A stretch of DNA of 59,721 nt from Anaerolineae bacterium UTCFX2. Its GTDB lineage: Bacteria > Chloroflexota > Anaerolineae > Anaerolineales > UBA4823. The first letter of the stretch is position 1. Every line of letters begins with the position of its first letter. The notes under the pieces are model-generated. The model saw only the letters and a program-made list of their open reading frames with translations. It had not been told where the DNA came from and did no database searches. Shown here piece by piece: positions 36,484 to 44,874 of this stretch. The DNA lies in the NCBI GenBank assembly GCA_002050125.1, contig MWTA01000057.1, forward strand, positions 1 to 59,721, in the 5' to 3' direction. The translations under genes and the position numbers were made by a program.

Positions 36484-37473
36484 CTAGTCCAGGTTGTTTG
36501 TGACCAGGCGCGCCTGCTCGCCAGGCGCGGCGCTCAGCACTTGGATCACGCCGTCGAGCTGGTTCAGGCGGTCAATCACGTGCTGGGCTTCTGAGGTCGG
36601 GCAGATGACATGCACGTTGGGACCCGCATCGACCGTGAAGCAGGCTGGCAAGCCCCCTCTGCGCCAGCCTTGCACCGAACGCATCACCAGGATTGTGGCT
36701 GGGAGCCAGTACATCAGCCCGGGCGAACCGGTTAGCATCACGGCGTGCATGAGATTGCTGTCCAGTTCGGTCACCTGCGCCAGCGCCTCGAAATCGCGGG
36801 CGAGGATCGCGTTGCGGCAGATCCGCAGCCTGGATTCTGCGCTGGAAACCCGGGCGGCTTGCAGCGGGCTGGTATCCGCCAGGAGGTGCCCTTCCTGTGA
36901 AGTGGTGGGTTTGTGCGATTGGCTGATCACCGCGATGCAGTCTGTCAGCTCCCAATGTTCGGGCGGGGCGATGGAAAAGGCGTACGATGAGGCGTGGTCA
37001 TAGCCAGCCCGCCACTCGACAAAACCGCCCGGGATCGAGCGGCAGGCTGAACCGGAGGCGGTGCGCGCCAGCCTGGAAAGCTCCGCCTCCGCCAGGTCCA
37101 ATCCAGCGGCGCGGCTGGCTGCCAGCGTGAGCGCCGCAAAACCCGAGGCGGACGAGGCGATGCCGGTTCCGGTGGGGAAGTTGTTATAGCTCCGGACCAG
37201 GGCGCGCTCATGCACGCCCGCAAGCGCCCGCACCCGGTCGAGCAGCGCGCTGGCGCGCCTCAGCGCCGCTCCGGTGACTGCCTCCCCGTCCAGGAAAAGT
37301 CGGTCTTTTTCTAGCGTCAGACCGAAAGCGACCTGGGTGTGGGAATACAGCCCCGCCAGATTCATCGAGATGGAGCCGTTGGCAGGGATGCGCCGGGCGT
37401 TATCCCGGTTGCCCCAATACTTGATAAAGGCAATGTTCGGGCAACTGATAGCAGTTGCTGTCCCAGCGGGCAT
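36484..37473 (-). CDS. Mevalonate-pathway decarboxylase (diphosphomevalonate or phosphomevalonate)
   Basis: This 329-residue GHMP-superfamily protein has the family N-terminus SCPNIAFIKYWGNRD, the phosphate loop NFPTGTGIASSASGFAAL and the conserved ASGSACRSIPGGFVEW. Classical enzymes decarboxylate diphosphomevalonate to isopentenyl diphosphate. In the chloroflexote Roseiflexus castenholzii a relative instead uses mevalonate phosphate, working with isopentenyl phosphate kinase. The usual YWGKRD reads YWGNRD here, so the substrate is open. No other mevalonate gene is in the window. Confidence 0.9.
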   Translation of the reverse strand: MPAGTATAISCPNIAFIKYWGNRDNARRIPANGSISMNLAGLYSHTQVAFGLTLEKDRLFLDGEAVTGAALRRASALLDRVRALAGVHERALVRSYNNFPTGTGIASSASGFAALTLAASRAAGLDLAEAELSRLARTASGSACRSIPGGFVEWRAGYDHASSYAFSIAPPEHWELTDCIAVISQSHKPTTSQEGHLLADTSPLQAARVSSAESRLRICRNAILARDFEALAQVTELDSNLMHAVMLTGSPGLMYWLPATILVMRSVQGWRRGGLPACFTVDAGPNVHVICPTSEAQHVIDRLNQLDGVIQVLSAAPGEQARLVTNNLD

Positions 37474-37567
37474 TTTACGTAAACCACCTTCACGTCATTT
37501 TCGACGGCAAGTGTACCATGAACGTCTAATAGATCGAGAATATGTCGGGAAGTGGATAAAGCCTGGG

Positions 37568-38157
37568 CTAGTCAAAATGAAACACATGAGCCTGGTAGTT
37601 TGGAAACCGTTGCTTATGCGATTGACGCCGATTGAAACAATACATAAAGAGCTTCAAAGCCGCCTTCAAAGCTTCCGGGCAACGCGAAAAACAGCGCGAG
37701 CGACGGGCCAGGCGAGCCAGATAATGACGCAACTCAGCGTTATCGCCTTCGACCGAGTAGGTATCGGTTTTGCCTTGGGAGACTTCATACGCACCACCGT
37801 GATACCACAGGCGGGCATAAGCACCAAAGGCATCGCTATAGTAGCGCCTGGCTTTGGGCGCTTTGTCCATCATCTCCTGAATGGCTATCTGGGTTCTTTG
37901 CCAGACGACCCGAAAGCCCAGGTAGCAGCGAGTGAGCCGGTCCACCAGGGTTATGACGAAGATTCGGTTTTTTTGTCCCCAATAAAGGTGAACAACTCGT
38001 CCATTTCCGCCTCACCTCTTGTGGATAAGCCCAGACTTTGGGTTCTGGCGTGTATTTGATTTGGCAGAACATGCAGCGATAGCGCTGACTGCCACTGCCT
38101 GTTTTCCCCCGCTCGGTTTTGTCGCTCTGTTCGATGACATCTTGGACATTCATTCAT
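37568..38157 (-). pseudogene. Decayed IS1-family transposase
   Basis: The minus strand encodes recognisable pieces in three different frames. The zinc finger start MNECPRCHRTERQNRAGEN is in one, the continuation SQRYRCMFCQIKYTPEPK in a second, MDELFTFIGDKKTES back in the first, and the catalytic part DRLTRCYLGFRVVW through YSDAFGAY to the Glu-containing SVEGDNAELRHYLARL (37568-37945) in a third. The helix-turn-helix segment between the finger and the catalytic core is missing. At least three frameshifts and a deletion make it non-functional. Clear terminal repeats are not visible. Confidence 0.8.
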
Positions 38158-38444
38158 GCCTTTACTTTAGCCCAAATTTTAACCACTCCCTCGCGGTCGT
38201 CACTCACCGCTCCTTGCTGGAATAGCGTGGGCGAACGCTCGATGAACTCTTCTTTCCAACGCGATAGGACTGAGTCTTTGATCCCATACTCCCGGCTGGC
38301 CCGGGCCGCGCTCTTTTGCTCGGTCAGCATTTCGAGCACCACTCGGGCCTTGAATTCTGGCGTGAACTTCCGTCGTTCGGTCATCTGGATCCCTTTCCTG
38401 GAGTCTAATTCACCCTTAGCTGGGTGTCCAGTTTTTGGGATCCA
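38154..38444 (-). mobile_element. IS3-family fragment with truncated OrfA and one end
   Basis: Bases 38154-38384 encode a 76-residue OrfA fragment (MTERRKFTPEFKARVVLEML, then the helix-turn-helix SAARASREYGIKDSVLSRWKEEF) whose C-terminal leucine-zipper part is replaced by unrelated sequence. Upstream, the minus strand reads TGGATCCCAAAAACTGGACA from 38444, which resembles an IS3 terminal repeat. OrfB and the other end are absent, apparently cut away where the IS1-type remnant begins. Confidence 0.7.
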
Positions 38445-38488
38445 TTACAGGTCCTACATTCAACTTAAGAGCGTAGAGGGAGGATGTC

Positions 38489-38677
38489 ATGGTAAAATTC
38501 CCAACGGTTGAGTGGATCCGCGAACTAGACAAAAAACTCAATGCCGATCCGGATCATACGCGCATTGCCCATCATTGGGAGTGGGATTTGAAAATTATCA
38601 TTGAGCCCGATGGAACACCGGCTACCACTATGGACTTCGTCCGCTGCACCCGTGATGTTACCGATAGATTTATTTAA
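38489..38677 (+). CDS. Short protein, possibly a truncated SCP2-like domain
   Basis: This 62-residue protein follows an excellent ribosome site (gagggagg). Its start, MVKFPTVEWIRELDKKLNADP followed by HWEWDLKIIIEPDG, resembles the N-terminus of SCP2 sterol-carrier-like proteins, which usually exceed 100 residues. The last 15 residues do not continue the family. It may be a fragment left by the nearby insertion events. Whether it is expressed as a stable protein is unknown. Confidence 0.45.
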   Translation: MVKFPTVEWIRELDKKLNADPDHTRIAHHWEWDLKIIIEPDGTPATTMDFVRCTRDVTDRFI

Positions 38678-38686
38678 CCCCACCAA

Positions 38687-38710
38687 CCCGGCGATTTAAG
38701 AATAGCCGGG
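38687..38710 (+). terminator. Hairpin upstream of ptsH
   Basis: Six-base arms cccggc (38687-38692) and gccggg (38705-38710) with a 12-base loop are followed by a moderately T-rich cattatgttgtt. It could terminate transcription from the short gene upstream or shape the ptsH leader. Confidence 0.4.
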
Positions 38711-38740
38711 CATTATGTTGTTAATAGATCGGAGCCAGAT

Positions 38741-39010
38741 ATGCCGGAAATGACCCTAACTATTCATCATAAGTCTGGCCTTCATGCGCGTCCCGCAGCA
38801 ATGTTCGTCCAGACCGCTAATAAATATCAATCTGTCATCAAGGTAAAGCACGGTGAGCGTGAGGTCAACGCAAAAAGTATCATGGGAATTTTGACCTTGG
38901 GGGCGAGTCAGGGGGCGGTTGTCACCGTGCGAGCTGAAGGAGATGATGCAGATCTGGCTCTATCGGGTTTGCGCGAATTGGTGGAAAACAATTTTGGGGA
39001 GCAGCCATGA
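38741..39010 (+). CDS. ptsH: Phosphocarrier protein HPr
   Basis: This 89-residue cytosolic protein relays phosphate from enzyme I to the sugar-specific EIIA proteins. The active site SGLHARPAA places the phosphorylated residue at His15, and SIMGILTLG places a serine at position 46, the site used by HPr kinase in Gram-positive bacteria. No HPr kinase gene is in the window. Its stop overlaps the enzyme I start (ATGA). It presumably serves the mannose-class EII encoded on the other strand nearby. Confidence 0.96.
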   Translation: MPEMTLTIHHKSGLHARPAAMFVQTANKYQSVIKVKHGEREVNAKSIMGILTLGASQGAVVTVRAEGDDADLALSGLRELVENNFGEQP

Positions 39011-40728
39011 AAGCGCTCAACGGGATACCAGCTTCGAGAGGGATCGCGATCGGGCCTGCATTCCAATTCAAAAAAACTACGATTCAGATTGAACGCTTGA
39101 AGGTTGAAAATCCTGACCAGGAGATCGATCGGCTGGCGAGCGCTTTGCAACAAGCGCGGCATGAAATGTCCGTTTTGCTTGAAAAAGCGCGGACGGAGAC
39201 CGATGCTGGGACGGCCTCAATTTTCGAGGCACATATTATGATGCTGGAAGACCCTGATTATCTGGATGCGATTCGGGAGAAAATCCGTGGTGAAGCGCTC
39301 AATGCTGAGGCTGCGGTGGCTGATGCGACCGACACATATGCGCAGATGCTGGAAGCGATGCAGGATGAATATCTGCGAGCCAGAGCGGTAGACATCCGTG
39401 ATGTTGGTTCGCGAGTGCTGCGTATTCTGCTCAACTTGAGCAGTTCACCTACCGAAGGTCTCGATCAGCAAGCGGTCATTCTGGCGGACGAACTTACACC
39501 ATCTGATACGATTTCGTTGGATAAGAACCTTGTGATGGGATTCTGCACCGCTGGCGGTGGACCTACGGCGCACGTAGCGATCCTGGCGCGCCAGCTCGGT
39601 CTTCCGGCTGTGGTCAGCGCCGGACCTGAAATCCTTGACATCCCAGACATGCAGCCAGTAATCATTGATGGCAGCGAAGGAACGCTGATCATCGCTCCGG
39701 ATGCAGCTACGATCGCTTCAAAACGCCTGCAGATGGAACGCCAGGCTGCCATAAATGATAAGGCATTGAGCCAGGCAAAAGCGCCGGCGATTACCCGTGA
39801 TGGGCAGCAGATCGAGATAGTCGCCAACATTGGGGACGTAGACAGCGCAGTGATCGCTTTAGAGGCGGGGGCGGAAGGTGTAGGTTTGCTGCGAACAGAA
39901 TTCCTCTACCTGAAACGCACCTCTATGCCCGATGAAGAAGAGCAGTACCAGGCTTATCGTAAAATCCTGGAAGTCTTTGGCAGCCTTCCTGTAATTTTGC
40001 GCACATTGGATATTGGCGGCGACAAAGAGTTGCCATACTTAAATGTTCCGAGGGAAGCGAATCCCTTCTTGGGTCTGCGCGCGATTCGACTCTGTTTGGC
40101 AAAACCTGAAATCTTTAAGCCACAATTGAAAGCTGCTTTACGAGCGGGAGCAGGGCATAATCTGAAATTGATGTTTCCGATGGTCGCAACAGTGGAGGAA
40201 GTACGTGCGGCGCGAGAAACAATGGAAGAATGCAAAGCTGAACTTCTGGCTAAAAAACAAAGTATAGCCGAGAAGTTAGAGGTAGGCATCATGGTCGAGA
40301 TCCCGGCGGCGGCGATCATCGCGGATAAGCTGGCTGCTGAAGTGGACTTTTTCTCCATCGGCACCAATGACCTCAGTCAGTATACGATGGCAGCCGACCG
40401 CACCAGCGGCGCCGTTTCAAAGCTAGCGGATGCTTTCCAACCAGCCGTATTGCGCCTGGTGCGCGATGTTGTCCAGGCGGCTCATCAAAATGGCAAATGG
40501 GTTGGAATGTGCGGCGAGCTGGCAGGCGAACCGCTGGCTATCCCGCTTTTGCTTGGCTTGGGTCTGGATGAGCTGAGCATGAATGCGTCAGCAATCCCCC
40601 TTGCGAAACAGATTCTGCGCGCGTCAAGGCTGGATAAGGCGAAAGAATTGGCTCAAACAGCGCTTGAACTGGAGAGCTCTGAGGCAGTTAAAGCCTTTTT
40701 GGAAACAAAAAACCAGTCAGGTCATTGA
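39007..40728 (+). CDS. ptsI: PTS enzyme I (phosphoenolpyruvate-protein phosphotransferase)
   Basis: This 573-residue enzyme takes phosphate from PEP and passes it to HPr. His189 in GGGPTAHVAILARQLGLPAVV is the phosphorylated residue. The PEP-binding barrel follows with EGVGLLRTEFLYL, LRTLDIGGDKELPYL, FSIGTNDLSQYTMAADR and a Cys in GMCGELAGE. Length is normal. It is in one operon with HPr and the membrane protein gene after it. Confidence 0.97.
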   Translation: MKALNGIPASRGIAIGPAFQFKKTTIQIERLKVENPDQEIDRLASALQQARHEMSVLLEKARTETDAGTASIFEAHIMMLEDPDYLDAIREKIRGEALNAEAAVADATDTYAQMLEAMQDEYLRARAVDIRDVGSRVLRILLNLSSSPTEGLDQQAVILADELTPSDTISLDKNLVMGFCTAGGGPTAHVAILARQLGLPAVVSAGPEILDIPDMQPVIIDGSEGTLIIAPDAATIASKRLQMERQAAINDKALSQAKAPAITRDGQQIEIVANIGDVDSAVIALEAGAEGVGLLRTEFLYLKRTSMPDEEEQYQAYRKILEVFGSLPVILRTLDIGGDKELPYLNVPREANPFLGLRAIRLCLAKPEIFKPQLKAALRAGAGHNLKLMFPMVATVEEVRAARETMEECKAELLAKKQSIAEKLEVGIMVEIPAAAIIADKLAAEVDFFSIGTNDLSQYTMAADRTSGAVSKLADAFQPAVLRLVRDVVQAAHQNGKWVGMCGELAGEPLAIPLLLGLGLDELSMNASAIPLAKQILRASRLDKAKELAQTALELESSEAVKAFLETKNQSGH

Positions 40729-40747
40729 TTTTGTGCTTGAGTGCTTT

Positions 40748-41338
40748 ATGGAAACCTCACAGGAAGCTTTACATCTGGAGCAAGGACGAAACCTAGCCCG
40801 GCGGCTGTACGACCTCAAGCTGGATCAGCTTCAAAATATCGACGATAACCAGCAGAAGGATTACTTAGCTGATTTTCCGCTGCTAAGCAAAGAAGAATTT
40901 AACGATGTTCGCCTGCAAGTGATTGATGCCAAGCGGATGCAACAACTCCAGGTAGGTTGGTTCTCCGTCCCGCGCGATCTGGCTGTCCTTGTGTTTGTAT
41001 TGGTCACATTGATTCTTGATTGGCGTTGGGGAGCTATTACCGCAACGTTTACCCTGATATTGTTTGAGAGCCTCTTTCAGGTTTATTTTAGCCCACAGAT
41101 GTACGCTGGTCTTGGCTCCCTGGTCTGGTTTACATACCCAGCTTACGTGTTGTTAGCCTGGGTGCTCTATTCTCGTGGTATGGCTTGGTATTGGATTGCC
41201 GTTGCCGTGGCAGGGCTATGGGGAGGTTCTTATCTGGCAGGACTCATTGTCCGCATTCCGATGCGATTTTACATTAATTCCAGAGCTGCGGCGTTTAAAC
41301 GGAAGTCCAGCACAGCTTCTGGAGGAAATTACAAGTGA
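40748..41338 (+). CDS. Membrane protein downstream of ptsI
   Basis: This protein of 196 residues has a charged cytosolic N-terminal 75 residues (LARRLYDLKLDQLQNIDDNQ) followed by about four hydrophobic helices and a short basic tail. I do not recognise the family. The ATG at 40748 lies about 20 bases after the ptsI stop; the longer open frame overlaps ptsI and is not credible. Its last ten bases overlap the end of the convergent HAD gene. Confidence 0.65.
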   Translation: METSQEALHLEQGRNLARRLYDLKLDQLQNIDDNQQKDYLADFPLLSKEEFNDVRLQVIDAKRMQQLQVGWFSVPRDLAVLVFVLVTLILDWRWGAITATFTLILFESLFQVYFSPQMYAGLGSLVWFTYPAYVLLAWVLYSRGMAWYWIAVAVAGLWGGSYLAGLIVRIPMRFYINSRAAAFKRKSSTASGGNYK

Positions 41339-41991
41339 TCGGTTAGCCATTGGGCAATCTGGCTGCAAATATCACTGAAATCGGTAAAACTCAGCGCTGG
41401 AATTTTATGTTCCTGGCAGTACACAGCCAATGCATCCTTGGCAAACACCAGGTCTGCTTCCATAACGGCATCTTGATCTGAGCGACCGTCGCCAATGTAG
41501 ATCACCAACCCATCTTTTTGCTGATAATGACGGACAACCAGGGGCTTGCAAACACCTGCCATGGGTGTTAGCGGGTCGTACCAGGGAAACTCGCAGGTTA
41601 GTTTATTCTCTCCAAAGACCATATGGTTCGAGATAATCGGTAAGCCCTGGATACCATGCGCTCCTAAAACGGTTTCGATCGCCCAATCCAAGCCATCACT
41701 AACAATGACCAGTTCAATATCATTCTGACGTGAAAAAGTCACCAGTTCGTAAAAGGTCGGATCGATCGGAATAGAGGTCAAAGCGGCAGCAATTTCTTCT
41801 TGACTGGCAGTAATGGTTTCAAATGTACGCAGGATTTCTTCACGGGTATCAATCAGGTATTGTGACCATAACTTTAGGTAATACAAGCCGCAGCCTGCGA
41901 ACTTTTCGTATATGAAATCTGTCAGGTCGGACGGTGTAATCGTCCCATCAAAATCACACAGGATCGTAAGTTTAGGGGTTCGATCAGCCAT
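41329..41991 (-). CDS. HAD-IB family phosphatase, MtnX/SerB-like
   Basis: This 220-residue enzyme has motif I CDFDGTITPSD with the nucleophile Asp, motif II VSDG, and motif III/IV IYIGDGRSDQDAV. The small helical cap fits HAD subclass IB, as in MtnX and phosphoserine phosphatases. Within the PTS island it could dephosphorylate a sugar phosphate or act in housekeeping; context alone cannot decide. Confidence 0.85.
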   Translation of the reverse strand: MADRTPKLTILCDFDGTITPSDLTDFIYEKFAGCGLYYLKLWSQYLIDTREEILRTFETITASQEEIAAALTSIPIDPTFYELVTFSRQNDIELVIVSDGLDWAIETVLGAHGIQGLPIISNHMVFGENKLTCEFPWYDPLTPMAGVCKPLVVRHYQQKDGLVIYIGDGRSDQDAVMEADLVFAKDALAVYCQEHKIPALSFTDFSDICSQIAQWLTDHL

Positions 41992-42059
41992 AAGAAGTGG
42001 TAATTTTAATTACATGACCTTTTCAATTGTCGAGGCAGCGCAGTACACAGACCAGCGCG

Positions 42060-42120
42060 AACACTAAAACTGAGTGATCGGTTGCGCTGGCATTGCATAC
42101 GATCACTCAGTTTCGGTGTT
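42060..42120 (-). terminator. Long inverted repeat, probable bidirectional terminator
   Basis: Arms of 21 bases (42060-42080 and 42100-42120) pair with two mismatches; the inner 14 base pairs (aaactgagtgatcg) are perfect, and the loop has 19 bases. It lies in the 178-base gap between two minus-strand genes. The rest of the gap shows no gene. Confidence 0.55.
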
Positions 42121-42169
42121 GTTATCGTTTTCTGCGATTGATCTGCCTCACAAAAACAAATAGCAAACC

Positions 42170-42607
42170 CTATTTATTCTTGGGTAGTTTGCGACTCAGT
42201 TGCTTAGCCCAGGCATCAACCGCAGCTTCACTGATAACATTTTGCTGCCATTGATCATTAACGCCAACATCGGCAGCCATCGCTTTTTGGATAGGTCTGG
42301 GATGTTTTTCGATCCAACGGATCCAGGTTGGTTTCAAAAAATTAGGGGGGCGAGACGTAATATATATCGTCAGCCCTGCCACGATCACGATTAAAGCGAT
42401 ATAAGCATAAAAGATATATACCCCTTGTTTGGAAACGAAATCATATATGCTTGCCAGGATAAACAAGATCCCGAGTGGGATGTACCCAACCATAGTACGC
42501 GGCGATTTCCAATAAACAGGTTTCATGTTTCCCAGGCGGATAAAAACGCCCACGAAAACAAAGAGTACTCCCAATACGGAGACCGCCAAATTCGGATCGA
42601 TATTCAT
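42170..42607 (-). CDS. Small membrane protein of unknown family
   Basis: This 145-residue protein has three hydrophobic helices (about 5-25, 40-58 and 65-85) and a polar C-terminal half ending KQLSRKLPKNK. I recognise no family. It lies eight bases after the ceramidase-like gene and probably belongs to the PTS operon on the minus strand, last before the terminator hairpin. Confidence 0.6.
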   Translation of the reverse strand: MNIDPNLAVSVLGVLFVFVGVFIRLGNMKPVYWKSPRTMVGYIPLGILFILASIYDFVSKQGVYIFYAYIALIVIVAGLTIYITSRPPNFLKPTWIRWIEKHPRPIQKAMAADVGVNDQWQQNVISEAAVDAWAKQLSRKLPKNK

Positions 42608-42615
42608 GCAGTCCT

Positions 42616-43899
42616 TTAAAGCAAAGCCATTGCCGCCTGTGTAAGCTGGCTCGCCGCAGTTTCATCAAAGGGGCTGGTTAGCGCCTCATAGGTTTCAGCC
42701 GTGATGGAGGCTGCGTCGGGTAAATAGCCTCGATAATCATTTGCATAACTGACAACCACGGTTGGGTTTGCCGGGCTTTCCGCCTTGATCGCAAGCACTG
42801 TGCTGGCGAAAGGTTCGCCAGGTATCGTCAGGAAGGCTAACGGCTCAATTCGAAGAACTTGAACCTGTGTGTCGACAAATGCGGCGCCGCTGTTTTCTTG
42901 GATCCTAGCCAGTTGGACTTGAGCCCCCTCCACCTTGGTAACCGCTTTGCGAATTTCACCATGTGGTCGTTTAGCCTGGCGCATGTTGTCCAGCTCGGTC
43001 TGTAGCTGATTAAGCTGCGATTGAGCGTCTTCCAAAGAAGGTAGAGGCCGCAGAGCCAATTTTACCGGGCTGATCCGTCCTGAAAGAGCTGCTTCTGGGA
43101 TTGGATTGACAAGCTGCATTTGTTTCAGCACTTCGCCCGCCAGGATTCCCCCAATGCGCTCTACCTCGTCGAAACCCTGACCGCGCCGGTCGAACCGCGT
43201 GCTCACATCACCGGTAGCGCCATTTGTGAAGAGAAAGATCGTACCAGGGTAAATTTTTTTAAGTTCGGCTCGCGCTGCCCCTGGGTAATCAGCAGATAAT
43301 GCCAGATTATCCGGACCGAGTACGGTTGGATGGCATCCATAATTCATCAATACAGCCAAGGGCTGACCGTCGATGCGATCCACGCGGAGGATATTGACTT
43401 CGTCATCTGATAAGCCATTGATTGGATCATTGCGGTTGCTGCCTATTCCGTGCACCCAACCCTGACCCATTCCTACTTGAGCAGGTTGAAGATGGTTCTT
43501 AGCCCAAATCCCTGCCCCGATTACTCGCTGCAAGACCGACTCCTGAAGTTGAAGATCCTCGTCAGGGCTGAGCAGCGGGATTTTTCCCAGAAAGCCGGCT
43601 GGTCCTGAATGGGTGTGGCTGGCTGCAACAAGGATGCAGTCCTCCGCGACGCCCAGCAAGGGCGAAAGAGCAGCGCGTAGACGATTGGTAAAGGATAGGG
43701 TAACCGCGATCAGGTCGAGGGTGATAAAAGCGATAGCCGAATCGTGTGACTTGAGCACCAACAATGAAGCGTACAAAGGATCGTGAACGTCATTGGAAGG
43801 ATTTTTCCGCGCGCTGTATCCCTCCATGCGCGCCCCGATCGGCGGGGTGATCTCTGCTGCTATCGCTGCCGCAAATAGCTCTCTCTTTTGATTCGTCAT
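42616..43899 (-). CDS. Neutral/alkaline ceramidase-like amidase, apparently cytoplasmic
   Basis: This 427-residue protein resembles the N-terminal catalytic domain of neutral ceramidases: AEITPPIGARMEGYS, the zinc-ligand region ASHTHSGPAGFLG, NYGCHPTVLGPDNLALSADYPG, and FTNGATGDVSTR. It lacks a signal peptide and the C-terminal domain of true ceramidases. A cytosolic amidohydrolase of an N-acylated amino sugar is more likely than a lipid hydrolase, given the PTS and SIS neighbours; that is inference. It lies 15 bases after the IIB gene. Confidence 0.8.
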   Translation of the reverse strand: MTNQKRELFAAAIAAEITPPIGARMEGYSARKNPSNDVHDPLYASLLVLKSHDSAIAFITLDLIAVTLSFTNRLRAALSPLLGVAEDCILVAASHTHSGPAGFLGKIPLLSPDEDLQLQESVLQRVIGAGIWAKNHLQPAQVGMGQGWVHGIGSNRNDPINGLSDDEVNILRVDRIDGQPLAVLMNYGCHPTVLGPDNLALSADYPGAARAELKKIYPGTIFLFTNGATGDVSTRFDRRGQGFDEVERIGGILAGEVLKQMQLVNPIPEAALSGRISPVKLALRPLPSLEDAQSQLNQLQTELDNMRQAKRPHGEIRKAVTKVEGAQVQLARIQENSGAAFVDTQVQVLRIEPLAFLTIPGEPFASTVLAIKAESPANPTVVVSYANDYRGYLPDAASITAETYEALTSPFDETAASQLTQAAMALL

Positions 43900-43914
43900 T
43901 TTTTATCGTGTTCG

Positions 43915-44415
43915 TTATTTAGCCCATTCCGGCAAGGTTTTTTCAATCGTTGGCCAATATTCAGCATCCGAACTATCCGGCAACATCCGGCAAGTGATTT
44001 TGATGCCGGCATCATGGATTGCTTTTAAAGCCTTCACCCCGGCTTCGGTCAGAAATACGGTATTGGAGATTTTTTTAGAGTTGCGGACATAAGCCTGGTT
44101 ACCCAGATTTAGAACCGGCAGTTTCAATCCTTTTTCTACTAAGCCCCAACCGTCTTCCGGATATTTGGCTAGAATGAAGATGTTTTCCTTTTCGGATTTG
44201 GGATCCAGGCAGTAATCAACCGTTTCCTGGACGGTCATCACTGAAACCTTTGCGTCAGCCGGCGCGACTGCTTTAAGCACCGCTACCTGAAGAGGATCGT
44301 TCGCAACTTGATCGTTGCACACAATGATATGGTTAATGTTTAATGCTGCATTCCACAGGACTAAAATCTGACCATGGATCAGGCGGTTATCCATTCGAAC
44401 ATGGCGGACAGTCAT
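43915..44415 (-). CDS. PTS IIB component, mannose/fructose/sorbose class
   Basis: This 166-residue cytosolic subunit receives phosphate from IIA and passes it to the sugar during transport. The phosphorylated residue is His14 in MDNRLIHGQI; HIIVCNDQVANDPLQ follows as in the family. It lies in the minus-strand PTS cluster 30 bases after IIA. Sugar specificity cannot be read, but the NagA and SIS genes nearby suggest an amino sugar. Confidence 0.93.
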   Translation of the reverse strand: MTVRHVRMDNRLIHGQILVLWNAALNINHIIVCNDQVANDPLQVAVLKAVAPADAKVSVMTVQETVDYCLDPKSEKENIFILAKYPEDGWGLVEKGLKLPVLNLGNQAYVRNSKKISNTVFLTEAGVKALKAIHDAGIKITCRMLPDSSDAEYWPTIEKTLPEWAK

Positions 44416-44445
44416 TTATTTTCTCCCTAATGATGAGCTATGTGA

Positions 44446-44862
44446 TTAAGAACGTTCCAGACCTTTGATGCTTGCCAACCGGCGAATGCTCTCCGGGGCA
44501 ACCTGGAGCACTAACTCTACAGCATCATTTAGACTCATGCCTTCGCGCTGGACAACCAACTCAACCAGCATTGGCAGATTCACCCCGGTTATGACCTCCA
44601 ACGGTCTTTCTGGAGAAGCAAGAACCAACCGGGCGCTGGCGTTGAATGGGCTGGCGCCGAAAAGATCCACGAAGATCAGCACGCCCTCGCCGCTGTCTAC
44701 CGCATTGACCGCCTGTTGGATTCTTTCTATCAGGCTTTCTATATCTTCGGTTTCCAGCAAGGCGACAGCGCGCACAGCCTCTTGCTCGCCTGCGATCATT
44801 TGCATGGCGTCGATCAAGCCCTCGGCTAGCTTACCATGGCTTACCAGCACTAAACCGATCAC
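44446..44862 (-). CDS. PTS IIA component, mannose class
   Basis: This 138-residue cytosolic subunit has the active His9 in VLVSHGKLAEG and the FVDLFGASPFN motif of the EIIA-man fold. The start codon is GTG at 44862, preceded by a gagagg site. HPr donates its phosphate; IIB accepts it. Confidence 0.92.
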   Translation of the reverse strand: MIGLVLVSHGKLAEGLIDAMQMIAGEQEAVRAVALLETEDIESLIERIQQAVNAVDSGEGVLIFVDLFGASPFNASARLVLASPERPLEVITGVNLPMLVELVVQREGMSLNDAVELVLQVAPESIRRLASIKGLERS

Positions 44863-44874
44863 TCTTTTACCTCT

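Noticed and set aside
42060..42120. CRISPR-like repeat
   Set aside because: It is a single palindrome with no regular repeat-spacer pattern here or anywhere in the window.
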